DNA from: a virus
DNA: 27,454 nt
Reading direction: 5' to 3' (one strand)
Virus record (IMG/VR): IMGVR_UViG_3300049840_000016
Coordinates: 1 to 27,454 of that record
The notes beneath the pieces were generated by a model that made no database searches, had not been told where the DNA came from, and saw only the letters and a list, made by a program, of their open reading frames with translations. Positions within the stretch are counted from its first letter, which is position 1, and the number at the start of each line of letters is the position of its first letter. This document shows, in pieces, positions 7,170-14,592 of this stretch. Both the position numbers and the translations under genes were made by a program.

Positions 7170-7916
7170 TTATGTTCGTTTTTCAGCACCCTTCATAGTA
7201 AGAAAACCTTTCGCATCGTGTCCTTCTCTTTCGTCTTTAAATTTAAGACCTTTTTTTATGTGAAAAGATAAATTACCAGAAACACTTACTCTTAGACCTT
7301 TTTTACCTTTTAGTTCTGATAAATTAGGTTCTACTTCGTGTACTGCCCAAGATGGAAACATAATTAATCTGCCTGGAACTGGAGCCCAATATACTTCATT
7401 AAGTGTTTCTCTTTTTCTTAGTTTTTTTGGATTGTAAGGTAATTGAACTGCGATTGCTTGTGCTCTAGGGTCAGAAAACCATATTTGTCCACACTTTTCT
7501 GGAGATTGTAAATAGTAAACAAAACTAAAATGTGAGCCTGGGTGAGTATGATTACGATTATGAGCACCAAACTGAGAAACATTTGCCCACATATTATCAA
7601 TGACTGGTTCTGTGTCTGGATTTAAATCCATTATTTCTTGTATTCTCAAACCTATTTTAAGTGCTTCTTTTCCTAAATCTTCATATTCCTCTCGCATATG
7701 CATATCTACTGCACTATGCCAACCTCTTGAGTTAGAACGAACAATACCCCTATTGTCGTCATCTCTCCATTTAAAAATATGTTTTAACCATTTTTTATTT
7801 CTTTCTTCATAATTTAAAATATCTTTAAAATGAAATAGTGTAGGAAACCATATCTCAGATGTTATCTTTCCCCTATTATTTAATGGTACTTCTTGTGCGA
7901 GTTTATTAAATGTCAT
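7170..7916 (-). CDS. Putative 2-oxoglutarate/Fe(II) dioxygenase (2OG-FeII_Oxy_5 type)
   Basis: Starting at ATG 7916 the protein has 248 residues. An ATG at 7940 is also in frame, but 7916 forms a classic ATGA overlap with the upstream stop. Such enzymes couple 2-oxoglutarate decarboxylation to hydroxylation of a substrate. The family pattern is clear: FGAHNRNHTHPGSHFSFVYY at 117-136, GQIWFSDPR at 143-151, the end-strand GRLIMFPSWAVHEVEPN at 182-198, and GLRVSVSGNL at 207-216. Candidate metal ligands are His123/His125, Asp149 and His193; Arg209 is the likely 2-oxoglutarate anchor. All catalytic positions appear intact. Such genes are frequent passengers in marine T4-like phages. The substrate is unknown; protein, nucleotide or glycan hydroxylation are all possible. 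Confidence 0.85.
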   Translation of the reverse strand: MTFNKLAQEVPLNNRGKITSEIWFPTLFHFKDILNYEERNKKWLKHIFKWRDDDNRGIVRSNSRGWHSAVDMHMREEYEDLGKEALKIGLRIQEIMDLNPDTEPVIDNMWANVSQFGAHNRNHTHPGSHFSFVYYLQSPEKCGQIWFSDPRAQAIAVQLPYNPKKLRKRETLNEVYWAPVPGRLIMFPSWAVHEVEPNLSELKGKKGLRVSVSGNLSFHIKKGLKFKDEREGHDAKGFLTMKGAEKRT

Positions 7917-8572
7917 ACATAACTTGGGCCATGTAACCAACCCTCAATACAATTTCTTACACCCTTTGTAACTTTAGTAACACGCCAAGGAACAAAAGAT
8001 GGGAATATAATTATTTGACCTTTTTGTCTAAATAATTTATTATCCGTAGTCATATTCATTAATTCAATATGTCCACCATCATAATCTTTGGTGTCAGATA
8101 ATTGAATAATAAAAGTTAATTTTCTAAATGGTGCATTGTTTCCAATGTCTAAATGATAATTATAGAAGTTTTTGTTCTTATAACAAACTATTTGTGGATT
8201 GTCTGCTTGATAAAAACCAGCAAGTTGCATTTTAAAATTTTTATCATTAGCTTGTTGTGCAAGTTCTAACACTTTAGTATAGGGCCAACCTTTATCGTTC
8301 ATAGGTAAAGATTGTTGTGTTGCTTTTCTCACACCTTTTAATGAACTATCAACCCATAATTCTTTAACTGTTTCTTTTACTATTGCATCACATTCTTTTT
8401 CTGCAAAAAACTGTGATGTTAATATAGAAACTATATTTTTATTACCTACCAGTTTGACAATATTTTTATCATCTGGTTCAACAATATTTTTTTCTTGGGG
8501 TTCTTCTTTTTTTTCTTCCTCTTTTTTAGGAAGTTCCAGAGTATCAATCTCTGAGTCTGTAAATGTATTCAT
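7913..8572 (-). CDS. Prolyl-4-hydroxylase-like 2OG/Fe(II) oxygenase with His-to-Trp change
   Basis: The protein has 219 residues: an acidic/lysine-rich disordered N-terminus (about 1-40) followed by a double-stranded beta-helix oxygenase domain. The HxD metal motif is present (YNYHLDIG, His140 and Asp142), as are FRKLTFIIQLSD at 149-160, DGGHIEL at 165-171, and VTKGVRNCIEGWLHGP at 201-216 with Arg206 as the likely 2-oxoglutarate anchor. In this family FPSF..H.V.pVtkG.R normally supplies the distal iron-binding histidine; here the sequence is FPSFVPWRVTKVTKG and position 196 is Trp (codon TGG, complement of 7985-7987). It may be catalytically altered or use another ligand. It has AAAGGTG before its ATG and a consensus sigma-70-type promoter immediately upstream. 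Confidence 0.85.
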   Translation of the reverse strand: MNTFTDSEIDTLELPKKEEEKKEEPQEKNIVEPDDKNIVKLVGNKNIVSILTSQFFAEKECDAIVKETVKELWVDSSLKGVRKATQQSLPMNDKGWPYTKVLELAQQANDKNFKMQLAGFYQADNPQIVCYKNKNFYNYHLDIGNNAPFRKLTFIIQLSDTKDYDGGHIELMNMTTDNKLFRQKGQIIIFPSFVPWRVTKVTKGVRNCIEGWLHGPSYV

Positions 8573-8591
8573 AATTTTTCACCTTTTAATA

Positions 8592-8619
8592 ATTATACAC
8601 TATTTTTTTTCAATGTCAA
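8592..8619 (-). promoter_or_regulatory. Full-consensus sigma-70-type promoter before the oxygenase pair
   Basis: On the minus strand TTGACA (8619-8614) and TATAAT (8597-8592) are separated by exactly 16 bases, including a run of eight A. Transcription would start around 8585 and run into the oxygenase gene starting at 8572, with AGGTG in a short leader. The -35 box lies within the last codons (Ile-Asp-Ile) of the gene at 8600-9112. It differs entirely from the late-type box and suggests early or host-polymerase expression of the oxygenase genes. Confidence 0.6.
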
Positions 8620-9112
8620 TAGGGTTTTTAATTTGGTCAACATCTGCACTAGTTGGTTTTATTAACCATTGTTTTGTTCTGTGTTTTTGTCCATTAAAAA
8701 CTTTTCCCTCTTTTGCATTTTCTAACCATTTATGTAATCGTGTAGATTTTACTGGTTTATATTCTTCTACCCAACCACCATCTAATTTTCTAGATAGTTT
8801 ACCACCAGTTTTAGGTTTAGGCATTTTATTCCAGTGAAAATGTTGTTTATTAGTATTATTACTCATATAATAATTTTTTTTATGATATGTTCCTTCTTTG
8901 ATTGCAATCCAAGTTTTAATTTGTTCTTTTTGTCTTTCTTTTTTACGAATCATTCGTTCCCAACGAAACAATCTTTGTGTTTCATCTTCTACTGTATAGA
9001 AACGACCTTGTTCATCAACCATTGTACCATTATATCTTTTATCGTGATAACTTATGATTGGAGGAAATTCTTCTTTTGATGGGGTTTTGTATTTCTGTTT
9101 AAATATCTTCAT
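8600..9112 (-). CDS. Basic protein of unknown function
   Basis: The protein has 170 residues and I do not recognise it. It is strongly basic (Lys/Arg-rich) and rich in Trp, Tyr and His, with no membrane segment, signal peptide or clear catalytic motif. Visible stretches are a helix-like segment TQRLFRWERMIRKKERQKEQ at about 45-64, FHWNKMPKPKTGGKLSRKLD near 92-111, and KSTRLHKWLENAKEGKVF near 122-139. The composition would suit nucleic-acid binding or cargo function, but this is a guess. It lies between a glycine-rich adhesin and the two oxygenase genes. The leader before its ATG is AT only, without a recognisable Shine-Dalgarno, unlike most neighbours. Its 3' end carries the -35 element of the promoter for the oxygenase genes. 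Confidence 0.75.
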   Translation of the reverse strand: MKIFKQKYKTPSKEEFPPIISYHDKRYNGTMVDEQGRFYTVEDETQRLFRWERMIRKKERQKEQIKTWIAIKEGTYHKKNYYMSNNTNKQHFHWNKMPKPKTGGKLSRKLDGGWVEEYKPVKSTRLHKWLENAKEGKVFNGQKHRTKQWLIKPTSADVDQIKNPIDIEKK

Positions 9113-9125
9113 AATAATATATATT

Positions 9126-10895
9126 CTATGCCCACTGGAGGGCTACACCGTGAATTTTATTTGTATTAACTTGGTTACTTCCAACAATTTTCCATCTAAG
9201 TTGTACTTGAGGACTTGCAGTACCAGTTAAAGGTGTACTACCAGTAAATATTTTTATACCAGAACTTCCTGCTTGAAACCCTTCGTCTGTTAGTGTGACT
9301 GCATTAAATGTTGTATTATCTCTTGTTACTGATGCGTTGATATCGGTATTTAAATCATCTCCTATTTCTGCAAACAATACAAGTCTTGCTTTACTTGGTG
9401 TTGAACTTGCAGTAAATGTATCAGATATTAAAGTCATACTAGAGTTAGCAATATCACCTTTACTTTCTGCAACAACAATAATACCAGAACCAGCAATACC
9501 ACTTACACCAGTGCTTGCCGGAGCAGGGCCTTCCATATGACCACCACCAGAACCACCACCAGTATTTACAACTGCATCAGTTCCAAAGAAACCCTCTGTG
9601 CCTGTAACGAAAGGACTATATGGACTTGATGTTGGAGCCCAAGGTGCAGATGCTTGATTAGTTGTTACTTGTCCTACTCCACCACCATAAGGAACACTTT
9701 CACTAGGAGGTGCAGTATCAGCACCACCTCCACCACCGCCGCCAGCATAACCTACTGGTGTTGAACCATCTGCAATATTATAATTTAAACCTATACCACC
9801 AGAACCACCTCTTTGTCCTTGAGGTGATGTTACATCTCCACCTTCTGCTCCTGCTCCTCCACCGCCACCAGAGTTTGCAAGTTGACTCTGTGGGCCAGTA
9901 TGAAAACCTAATCCACCAGCATTTCCAAAAGAACCTCGTGCATTTATTGGTGTGCCTGGTAAAGGGTCGTTTGACAAGCCAGGAACTGGATGATTTGTTG
10001 TTTGAGTTGATGCGTGTTCAGCAGCTGGAACTACTGGGGCATTATTTATAGAACCAGTTCCACCAGCACTACCACCTTGTATTTGTGTGTGTTCTAAACT
10101 TCCAACATAACCTTCGTGATAATATCCACCACCAGCACCACCACCCTCAGCAGTTAGAACTAACGCTGGAGCTGAACCAAAAACTGAATCTGTACCTTTT
10201 TCGCCTGGCGAATAAAGTTGTTGAACGGGAGTCTCTGGCATTGGGTCGTAAGCCCAAGTAAATCTTTGTGGTTGAAATGGTTCATAACCAGATGATGCAA
10301 CTCCAAGAGGGCCACCTCCTCCAGCACTTCTACCACCAGCACCTACTGATACTGGAATACTTGTTCCACCAGTTACTGGATAATCTTCATAAAATATTAA
10401 ACCACCAGCACCTCCACCACCACCAGCAGTATTATTATATCCACCAGCACCACCAGAACCACCTCCTCCAATAACTAAAATATCAACTGCTGATGTTGTA
10501 GGTTCTACTGAGTAAGTTCCAGAACCAGTATCAGTAATAGATGTTCTTTGTATTGATGGAGAGGGTAAAGGTTGATTTGGATTTGTATTTGCATAAAAAT
10601 CTGAAGAAGAATTATATACTGCGTTTGAATTTTCTGAAGTATCTATACCACCTTCACTATTAAACTCATCAACAATACCATCTACTAAATTAAATATTGT
10701 CAAACCTTCATTGACTGCGTGTTTAAATCCTAATACACCAATATTGAAAGGTGTATTTGTGTCTGCTAAATCGGTATCAATTTCAGTTTTTGTAGATGTG
10801 ATACTTGCACTAGGTGATATGTCTGCATCAGTGATAGTTCCATCTGTGATGTCAGTTGATTTTATCTGAGTTAAACCAGTTAAGGGATTTGGCAT
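9126..10895 (-). CDS. Glycine-rich tail-fibre/adhesin protein
   Basis: This 589-residue member of the adhesin family has the conserved N-terminal block at 1-100 (PFNIGVLGFKHAVNEGLTIF, DGIVDEFNSEGGIDT, SSDFYAN) and the conserved C-terminal block at about 475-589 (SMTLISDTFTASSTPSKARL, VTRDNTTFN, GSSGIKIFTGSTPLTG, LRWKIVGSNQ, ending HGVALQWA). Between them, residues about 130-470 form a glycine-rich domain that begins with a beta strand VDILVIGGGGSGGAGG, as in phage glycine-rich domains that form trimeric or polyglycine-II adhesin tips. It starts three bases after the stop of the next paralogue, whose terminal codons supply GGAAAT as a ribosome binding site. It is probably a host-range determinant; the receptor is unknown. 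Confidence 0.88.
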   Translation of the reverse strand: MPNPLTGLTQIKSTDITDGTITDADISPSASITSTKTEIDTDLADTNTPFNIGVLGFKHAVNEGLTIFNLVDGIVDEFNSEGGIDTSENSNAVYNSSSDFYANTNPNQPLPSPSIQRTSITDTGSGTYSVEPTTSAVDILVIGGGGSGGAGGYNNTAGGGGGAGGLIFYEDYPVTGGTSIPVSVGAGGRSAGGGGPLGVASSGYEPFQPQRFTWAYDPMPETPVQQLYSPGEKGTDSVFGSAPALVLTAEGGGAGGGYYHEGYVGSLEHTQIQGGSAGGTGSINNAPVVPAAEHASTQTTNHPVPGLSNDPLPGTPINARGSFGNAGGLGFHTGPQSQLANSGGGGGAGAEGGDVTSPQGQRGGSGGIGLNYNIADGSTPVGYAGGGGGGGADTAPPSESVPYGGGVGQVTTNQASAPWAPTSSPYSPFVTGTEGFFGTDAVVNTGGGSGGGHMEGPAPASTGVSGIAGSGIIVVAESKGDIANSSMTLISDTFTASSTPSKARLVLFAEIGDDLNTDINASVTRDNTTFNAVTLTDEGFQAGSSGIKIFTGSTPLTGTASPQVQLRWKIVGSNQVNTNKIHGVALQWA

Positions 10896-10898
10896 AAT

Positions 10899-12587
10899 TT
10901 ATTTCCACTGCAACGCAACACCGTGTATTTTATTTTCAGCAGTTTGATTACTTCCAACAATTTTCCAACGGACTTGTACTTGAGGTTGGCCAGGTGCAGC
11001 TCCAGTTAATGTAGTAGAACCAGAATATACTTTTGTACCACTACTACCACTTACATAACCAGTATCTGTTAATGTGATTGCATCGTAGTTAGTGTTATCT
11101 CTGGTTGCAGAAACTGACACATCTGTATTTAAATCATCACTTATTTCTGCAAATAAAACTATTCTTGCTTTAGTTGGTGTTGAGTTTGCAGTAAATGTAT
11201 CTGATACTAATGTGCTACTTGTGGATGTAGTTAATGCTTCCATTTCCAATACGACTATTTGTCCACTACCACCATCACCGCCTGGAATATTATAATAAGA
11301 GGGGCCTGAGCCACCTGGCCCACCACCGTGTGAACCACCTCCACTACCAGTGTTTACAACACCAGCATATCCAGTATCAGCTGCTAAAGTATGTGTGCTC
11401 TGTGGATTGTGGTTTCCATCACCACCACCACCTTCACCACCTTCTGTTTCACCGCCTGGAGCATATCTACCACCAGAACCACCGCCACCAACTTTACCAT
11501 CTGAATGACCATAACCAGCAGGAAACCAATTTAATTGTGGATTAGGAGGCCCTACTGCAATACCATCACCACCAGCACCAGCGTTTGCACCACTAGCAGC
11601 ATTACCTTGTTCACCAGCACCACCGCCTCCTCCACCAGCATAACCTGGCCCAGAAGCATAACAGATACCACCGTCAAATCCTTGTTGTGTTAAATCTCCA
11701 GCAGGATGTCTATTTTCTCCAGTTTCACCTTCACCTACTGTACCTTCTTCGTAACCACCACCTCCACCAGAACCACCAGGCAATCCGTCTGTTACTTCTT
11801 GGCCAGGAAAATCTTGGTCAGACCCAGATTCGTTAATAGTATATGCATGGCCACCAGAACCACCACCCTCTGCCGTAATTGTTGGGCCAAAAGTTGAATC
11901 ATCGCCTGGTCGTGAGTTTCTTCCTGCTGGATTATCTGGGGTTGCTATTGAAAGGGGAAAGATAGTTGGAGCATCGCCAGGAAAATATGGTTGTATTGCT
12001 GTTGGATAAGATGGGTGCCAAGGATGAAATCTACCTTCACCACCAGCACCAACATTTACTGCAACACTAGCACCACCAGTTACTGGAACATCAGCATCTA
12101 AAACAACACCACCAGCACCGCCGCCGGCACCTCCACCAACACCCATTCCACCGCCACCACCAGCGCCACCACCACCGATTGCAAAAACTTTAACGACAGT
12201 TGTAGTTGGTTCATTTGAAAATGTACCAGGCCCAGTTGATGTTAATCTTGTTAGAGTTGCTTGAGGTGTAGGAATAGGAGTAGGGCCGTCTAAATTTGAA
12301 TAAAAATCGGAACTAGCATCATATTTTGAAGTTGCATTTTCTGATGTGTCTATACCACTTTCATTGTTGAATTCATCAACAATACCATCAATTAAATTGA
12401 AAACAGTAAGTCCTTCACTTACTGCCATCTTAAAACCTAAGACACCAATATTAAATGCGTTTGTACTAATTTGAGCTGCATCTAATCCAGCAACTTTAGA
12501 TTCTGCAATACCAGCAGTTGGACTAATGTCTGCATTTTTTACTTCAGCGTCTTTTATGTTTGATGATTTGATAGTTGTTAATGGCAT
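10899..12587 (-). CDS. Glycine-rich tail-fibre/adhesin protein
   Basis: The protein has 562 residues. The N-terminal block (1-95) contains ISPTAGIAESKV, NAFNIGVLGFKMAVSEGLTV and DGIVDEFNNESGIDT. The centre (about 125-445) is glycine-rich and opens with VVKVFAIGGGGAGGGGGMGV. The C-terminal block (about 450-562) has STLVSDTFTANSTPTKARIV, a VSATRDNTNYD segment, GSSGTKVYSGSTTLTG and the end HGVALQWK. Unlike its relatives it has an extra AAPGQ before PQVQVRWKIVG. Its centre differs in sequence from those at 1164-3062 and 9126-10895 although the ends match. The start lies just past the stop of the fibre gene at 12590-13390, with only AGAGAT as a possible ribosome binding site. A virion adhesin role is inferred. 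Confidence 0.88.
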   Translation of the reverse strand: MPLTTIKSSNIKDAEVKNADISPTAGIAESKVAGLDAAQISTNAFNIGVLGFKMAVSEGLTVFNLIDGIVDEFNNESGIDTSENATSKYDASSDFYSNLDGPTPIPTPQATLTRLTSTGPGTFSNEPTTTVVKVFAIGGGGAGGGGGMGVGGGAGGGAGGVVLDADVPVTGGASVAVNVGAGGEGRFHPWHPSYPTAIQPYFPGDAPTIFPLSIATPDNPAGRNSRPGDDSTFGPTITAEGGGSGGHAYTINESGSDQDFPGQEVTDGLPGGSGGGGGYEEGTVGEGETGENRHPAGDLTQQGFDGGICYASGPGYAGGGGGGAGEQGNAASGANAGAGGDGIAVGPPNPQLNWFPAGYGHSDGKVGGGGSGGRYAPGGETEGGEGGGGDGNHNPQSTHTLAADTGYAGVVNTGSGGGSHGGGPGGSGPSYYNIPGGDGGSGQIVVLEMEALTTSTSSTLVSDTFTANSTPTKARIVLFAEISDDLNTDVSVSATRDNTNYDAITLTDTGYVSGSSGTKVYSGSTTLTGAAPGQPQVQVRWKIVGSNQTAENKIHGVALQWK

Positions 12588-12589
12588 AT

Positions 12590-13390
12590 TTATCTCTGGT
12601 ATCTTGCAACTACAACATCACCGTCAGATAATGCAGATGCAAATGTTACGGTTGTACCACTTACAGAATAAGCAGATGTTGGAATTTGACAAACTCCATT
12701 GATAAAAATAAATACATCATTCACTAAAACTTCGTGTGATAATGTCATAGTGGTTGTTGAACTGCCACTTACAGTAAGTGTGTCTAAATTAAAACCAGTT
12801 CCTCTTCTTACTGATGTTTTAATTCCTAAATCTCTAACTTCTATTTCAGCAGATGCAGCTGGGGCAGATGTAAATGTAACAGTTGCACCAGAAGTAGAAT
12901 AGTTTGTTGATGGTTTTTGAACAATACCGTCAATCGTTACTAATAACGCACTTGCAGCTGAAATTGTTGATGATGTGACAAATGCAGTTGTTGAATTATC
13001 ACCAGTAAATGTATCTAGTGTAAATGTTTTTAAAGTATCGTCTAAAAGAGATGCAGTAATAGAACCAGCTGCGATTGCAGTTTTTTCTGTACCAGGCCCT
13101 AAACCTTTATGAATGATATAAACTTCATCACTTCCAGCTAATGCTTCAGAAAATTCTAAAATCTTTGGAACACCGTTTGCATCATCTTTGATAAAATATG
13201 CAACATCTGGTTCTTGTCTAATATTATTTACAAACACTTCTACATTTGATGCATTTAAGCCAGGAATCTCTCTTGAAAGAACAAGTGAATTTGCAATACT
13301 ATTATTTGTACCAGTATCAGAACCTACAAAGTCTTCTTTTGCAAATGTGTTTGCTGGAATATTTAAAAATGAACTACCTATATATGCCAT
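12590..13390 (-). CDS. Fibre-like protein with repeated beta modules
   Basis: The protein has 266 residues. After a start MAYIGSSFLNIP shared in part with the gene at 24943-25740, it contains three related modules of about 75 residues. Each has a strand with TFTGD.STTAF or similar, a VfVNGv.Q.P segment and a closing Y.VSGTTVTF.SA....V.V. Module landmarks are VEVFVNNIRQEPDVAYF (near 48-64), LLVTIDGIVQKPSTNYSTSG (near 149-168) and VFIFINGVCQIPTSAYSVSG (near 227-246). Such modules are common in marine phage fibre proteins and usually trimerise; here that is inference. GGAG precedes the start. It sits between small structural genes and the glycine-rich adhesins. Confidence 0.82.
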   Translation of the reverse strand: MAYIGSSFLNIPANTFAKEDFVGSDTGTNNSIANSLVLSREIPGLNASNVEVFVNNIRQEPDVAYFIKDDANGVPKILEFSEALAGSDEVYIIHKGLGPGTEKTAIAAGSITASLLDDTLKTFTLDTFTGDNSTTAFVTSSTISAASALLVTIDGIVQKPSTNYSTSGATVTFTSAPAASAEIEVRDLGIKTSVRRGTGFNLDTLTVSGSSTTTMTLSHEVLVNDVFIFINGVCQIPTSAYSVSGTTVTFASALSDGDVVVARYQR

Positions 13391-13402
13391 TTACAAACTC
13401 CA

Positions 13403-13999
13403 TTAAGTTACATCTTCAAGAATTGATGCAACAACATCTAATGTAGCTGCACTTCCATATACTAATACTTTATCGTCACTATTTAAAACAACCTTTTGTC
13501 CAGACACAATTTTAAGAGTTGATTGTGGTGGAATAGGTGCATCTTTTACAATATGAAATGCTTTGTAGATTACTATCGTACCAGCTGCAGTTCCATTTGA
13601 TGCACTTGAATTTTGTGCGTATGTAAATGTAGTTGCACCAGTTCTTGTAATCTTGTAAATTCCATTAACATAGTTTGTTGTAGAACCAGTTACATTAACA
13701 TACATACCAGTTTGTAATCCGTGTGCAGTACCACAAGTTACTGTTGCAACATCACTTAATGATACCACACTTGAAATTGTACCTAGTGTTGCACTAGTGT
13801 CTTGAAGATATGCAGTTGCTGTTATTGCAGTATTACCAGTATTGGCTGCATCTAATTCAATAAGAATTGAATTTACTCCAGAACCATTGTTTGCAGTATA
13901 AACTGTTTGTGGGCCTGTTAAAGAATCGGTTGCAGTTGACTGATAATATTCTCCAGCAGAACTTACACTTACGAATGAATTTTTAAAATTATTTGCCAT
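13403..13999 (-). CDS. Virion structural protein of marine T4-like phages, with inserted domain
   Basis: The protein has 198 residues. The start (ANNFKNSFVSVSSAGEYYQS) and the end (KDAPIPPQSTLKIVSGQKVV, then DKVLVYGSAATLDVVASILE) look like a conserved structural protein of marine T4-like phages whose specific role is unknown. Between about residues 77 and 147 lies a separate beta segment with the wording CGTAHGLQTGMYVNVTGSTT, then YVNGIYKITRTGATTFTYA, a module met in other phage virion proteins. The resulting protein appears to be a base fold interrupted by an extra domain. Shine-Dalgarno-like AGAGAG precedes the ATG, and GATAAATA lies 13 bases upstream of the start. Virion location is inferred from context between baseplate-type and fibre genes. 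Confidence 0.78.
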   Translation of the reverse strand: MANNFKNSFVSVSSAGEYYQSTATDSLTGPQTVYTANNGSGVNSILIELDAANTGNTAITATAYLQDTSATLGTISSVVSLSDVATVTCGTAHGLQTGMYVNVTGSTTNYVNGIYKITRTGATTFTYAQNSSASNGTAAGTIVIYKAFHIVKDAPIPPQSTLKIVSGQKVVLNSDDKVLVYGSAATLDVVASILEDVT

Positions 14000-14012
14000 T
14001 TGTGTCTCTCTT

Positions 14013-14020
14013 TATTTATC
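14013..14020 (-). promoter_or_regulatory. Possible late-promoter-like box (GATAAATA)
   Basis: The minus strand reads GATAAATA, one base from the T4 late box. It overlaps the stop codon of the gene ending at 14016 and is only 13 bases from the next ATG, which leaves little room for a leader. Treat as a weak candidate. Confidence 0.22.
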
Positions 14021-14357
14021 CAAGTGCAACTGCGACTGCAATCGCAAACCCTTGTGTTGTTGCAGCTGTTGATTGTGAAGTCCCATCAGCAAATGTTAAT
14101 GCACCAGAACTTAATGTTACACCAGCAAAAGTGCTACTACCAGAAAATGTATTATTACCACTAAAAGAAATATTTGCAGTTGCATCAAAGGCAACAGCAT
14201 TTAGTGCTACTATCGCTTCTACTACATCTGTTGAAGATGCAATAGTACCAGTTGCAGCTAGTAAGTTTGCGATATCACCAACATCACTCGCAGTTGAGTT
14301 AAATGTCGTTCTAAAAGTTTCAAACGAATTTGATGCTAATACGCTTCTATCTGCCAT
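14016..14357 (-). CDS. Small fibre-like structural protein
   Basis: The protein has 113 residues. Residues 1-30 (MADRSVLASNSFETFRTTFN, then STASDVGDI) match the opening of a small protein common next to baseplate genes in marine T4-like phages. Residues about 60-100 (ISFSGNNTFSGSSTFAGVTL, then TFADGTSQSTAA) are a beta-repeat of the type seen in trimeric fibre shafts, and the end is hydrophobic (GFAIAVAVALG). The start overlaps the end of the upstream gene by 11 bases (14347-14357), with GAGAAGAG as ribosome binding site within it. The function is not known; it could be a fibre connector. Confidence 0.75.
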   Translation of the reverse strand: MADRSVLASNSFETFRTTFNSTASDVGDIANLLAATGTIASSTDVVEAIVALNAVAFDATANISFSGNNTFSGSSTFAGVTLSSGALTFADGTSQSTAATTQGFAIAVAVALG

Positions 14358-14589
14358 TGCTCTTCTCTAACATTTGTTTCATCATACTTTTCATTTCGTG
14401 CATTTCTGACTTAATAGTATTTATCTCACGAACTGCGTTTCTTAATTCATCTCTTTGTCTTTGTGCTTCCATTCTTCTTTTTCTAATTTTATTAAATGCA
14501 CTTTCATCTGTATTTAATATTGCACCAGAGTAAGTATCTCTTACTAAATGGTCTTTATCCTTTACTTTTAATTCTGATATTTCTGACAT
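14347..14589 (-). CDS. Small charged coiled-coil protein
   Basis: The protein has 80 residues. The N-terminal half contains HLVRDTYSGAILNTDESAFN, and residues about 34-78 form a highly charged helix (KIRKRRMEAQRQRDELRNAV, then EINTIKSEMHEMKSMMKQML) with heptad spacing of Ile, Met and Leu, so a coiled coil is likely. Small proteins of this appearance sit beside the large DUF4815-type structural gene in marine T4-like phages. Its start follows the stop of the giant gene's reading frame region with GGAT as ribosome binding site, and it overlaps the next gene. A virion or assembly role is inferred from context only. Confidence 0.78.
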   Translation of the reverse strand: MSEISELKVKDKDHLVRDTYSGAILNTDESAFNKIRKRRMEAQRQRDELRNAVREINTIKSEMHEMKSMMKQMLEKSNGR

Positions 14590-14592
14590 ATT

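Noticed and set aside
7916-7940. Upstream ATG at 7940 for the 2OG oxygenase
   Set aside because: It would overlap the previous gene by 28 bases, while ATG 7916 gives the standard four-base ATGA coupling; the extra residues are not part of the recognised domain.
10043-10050. Exact TATAAATA on the minus strand
   Set aside because: It lies inside the glycine-rich adhesin gene (codons for Ser-Ile-Asn) far from any start downstream, so it is most likely a chance match in AT-rich DNA.
9710-11545. Long plus-strand open frames rich in His, Gln and Leu
   Set aside because: They are antisense shadows of the Gly-rich genes (GGT/GGA codons read backwards), with no ribosome binding sites and unnatural composition.
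1-12587. Diversity-generating retroelement for the adhesin family
   Set aside because: No reverse transcriptase, no template/variable repeat pair with adenine-specific changes, and variation covers whole central domains instead of scattered codons.
12587-12594. GATAAATA on the minus strand before the adhesin at 10899-12587
   Set aside because: The box runs directly into the ATG, leaving no room for a transcript start and leader.
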